Shown here: one piece after another, positions 4,488-5,119 of the stretch
How the letters are laid out: each line of letters begins with the position of its first letter
How positions within the stretch are numbered: position 1 is the stretch's first letter
DNA from: Evtepia sp.
GTDB taxonomy: Bacteria > Bacillota > Clostridia > Oscillospirales > Oscillospiraceae
DNA: 5,119 nt
Direction: 5' to 3'
NCBI GenBank assembly: GCA_029256465.1
Contig: JAQSXW010000075.1
Location: 1 to 5,119, forward strand
The notes under the pieces: model-generated
What the model was told of the DNA's origin: nothing
Databases searched by the model: none
The model's input: only the letters and a program-made list of their open reading frames with translations
Translations under genes and position numbers: made by a program

Positions 4488-5119
4488 TCATTCCCCGCCA
4501 GCTGCCAACACTGCCACCAAGGGTTCTTCTACCAGTAAATTGTTTTCCCTGTCTTCCTCCGTCCCAATTCGGACAACCTGTGCTCCCAGCTGATTGAGCT
4601 CTTGATCTAAATTTTCATAACCCCTGTCAATATATTGTAGTCCACTAATCTGGCTGTCTCCTTGAGCACCTAGAGCCGCAATCACTAAGGCTGCACCTCC
4701 TCGGAGATCGTGTGCCTCCAGCTGGGCACCACGGAGGAATAAATTTCCTTCCACCTCAGCGTGACGCCCTTGTACACAGATCGATGCCCCCATTCGACAC
4801 AATCCCTCAACATGACTGTAGCGATTGGTGAATATATTTTCTATAAAGGCTGTATTTCCAATTCCTCCAGCCAAAGCTGCCATCAGCATAGGCTGTGCAT
4901 CAGTGGGAAACCCGGGGTGTGGTGCAGTATAGATTGGCTGGATCCCTCGGAGCGGCTCTTTACTTCGAATCCAAATTCGGTTTTTCGTACTCCTGATGTT
5001 GCAACCCGCTTCAGTAAGCGCGGCAATCACTGGGGCTACCGTTCGAACGTCTGCTCCCATGACTTCAGCCTCACCTTTTGCCGATGCCACCGCTGAAAGA
5101 TAAGTCGCTGCAACAATGC
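4488..5119 (-). CDS. murA: UDP-N-acetylglucosamine 1-carboxyvinyltransferase MurA, C-terminal part (partial)
   Basis: MurA transfers enolpyruvate from PEP to UDP-GlcNAc, the first committed step of peptidoglycan synthesis, in the cytoplasm. The window holds the last 209 full codons; the frame runs off the right edge without a start, so the N-terminal half, including the catalytic cysteine loop, is outside. The GTG at 5090 is an internal valine, not a start, because IVAATYLSA precedes it in frame, as in other MurA proteins. Diagnostic segments are TAPHPGFPTDAQP (conserved substrate region), IFTNRYSHVEGLCRMGA, DLRGGAALVIAALGAQG and YIDRGYENLDQELNQLGA near the C-terminus. It leads a murA-ftsQ-ftsZ run typical of the division and cell wall cluster. 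Confidence 0.97.
   Translation of the reverse strand, partial: IVAATYLSAVASAKGEAEVMGADVRTVAPVIAALTEAGCNIRSTKNRIWIRSKEPLRGIQPIYTAPHPGFPTDAQPMLMAALAGGIGNTAFIENIFTNRYSHVEGLCRMGASICVQGRHAEVEGNLFLRGAQLEAHDLRGGAALVIAALGAQGDSQISGLQYIDRGYENLDQELNQLGAQVVRIGTEEDRENNLLVEEPLVAVLAAGGE

Noticed and set aside
1..5119. Mobile element, CRISPR array, toxin-antitoxin or phage defence system
   Set aside because: No terminal inverted repeats, transposase or integrase, spaced direct repeats or toxin-antitoxin-like gene pairs were seen. The SLOG gene alone, without an effector partner, is not enough to propose a defence system.

Overview
The window comes from a low-to-medium GC Firmicute, most likely a Clostridia member. 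The evidence is the strong AGGAGG ribosome binding sites, the sigma-A type promoters, an L7Ae/YbxF-type gene directly before rpsL, an FMN riboswitch controlling an ECF S-component (RibU), and a murA-ftsQ-ftsZ gene order. The tail of FtsZ and the absence of ftsA hint at the Oscillospirales side of the Clostridia, but that is inference. Every gene is on the minus strand except one SLOG-family gene.

Read in the direction of transcription (right to left): 5119-4488 is the C-terminal part of murA, cut by the window edge. It is followed after 22 nt by ftsQ/divIB (4465-3677) and then, behind its own promoter, by ftsZ (3541-2423). ftsZ ends at a long bidirectional hairpin (about 2364-2415). That hairpin also ends the convergent plus-strand gene for a DUF1273/YpsA-like SLOG protein (1842-2339). 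The SLOG gene and ribU diverge from a 150-nt region carrying one promoter for each. The ribU transcript begins with a complete FMN riboswitch (1690-1565), then an expression platform with competing pairings that involve the ribU Shine-Dalgarno sequence. ribU (1469-876) ends at a strong terminator (839-873). A small DUF1294 membrane protein follows (803-519). A good promoter (420-448) then drives the start of a str-type ribosomal operon: a YbxF/L7Ae-like K-turn protein (347-96) and the first four codons of rpsL (13-1).

The genes fall into three jobs. They are peptidoglycan precursor synthesis and division (MurA, FtsQ, FtsZ), riboflavin uptake under FMN feedback (RibU), and translation (YbxF-like, S12). 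The SLOG and DUF1294 genes have no firmly known role. I see no mobile element, CRISPR array, tRNA, rRNA or phage gene, and no clearly new multi-gene system. The most useful points to follow are the ribU expression platform, the SLOG gene beside ftsZ, the unusual FtsZ C-terminal peptide in an ftsA-less cluster, and a str operon head that is not attached to rpoBC.
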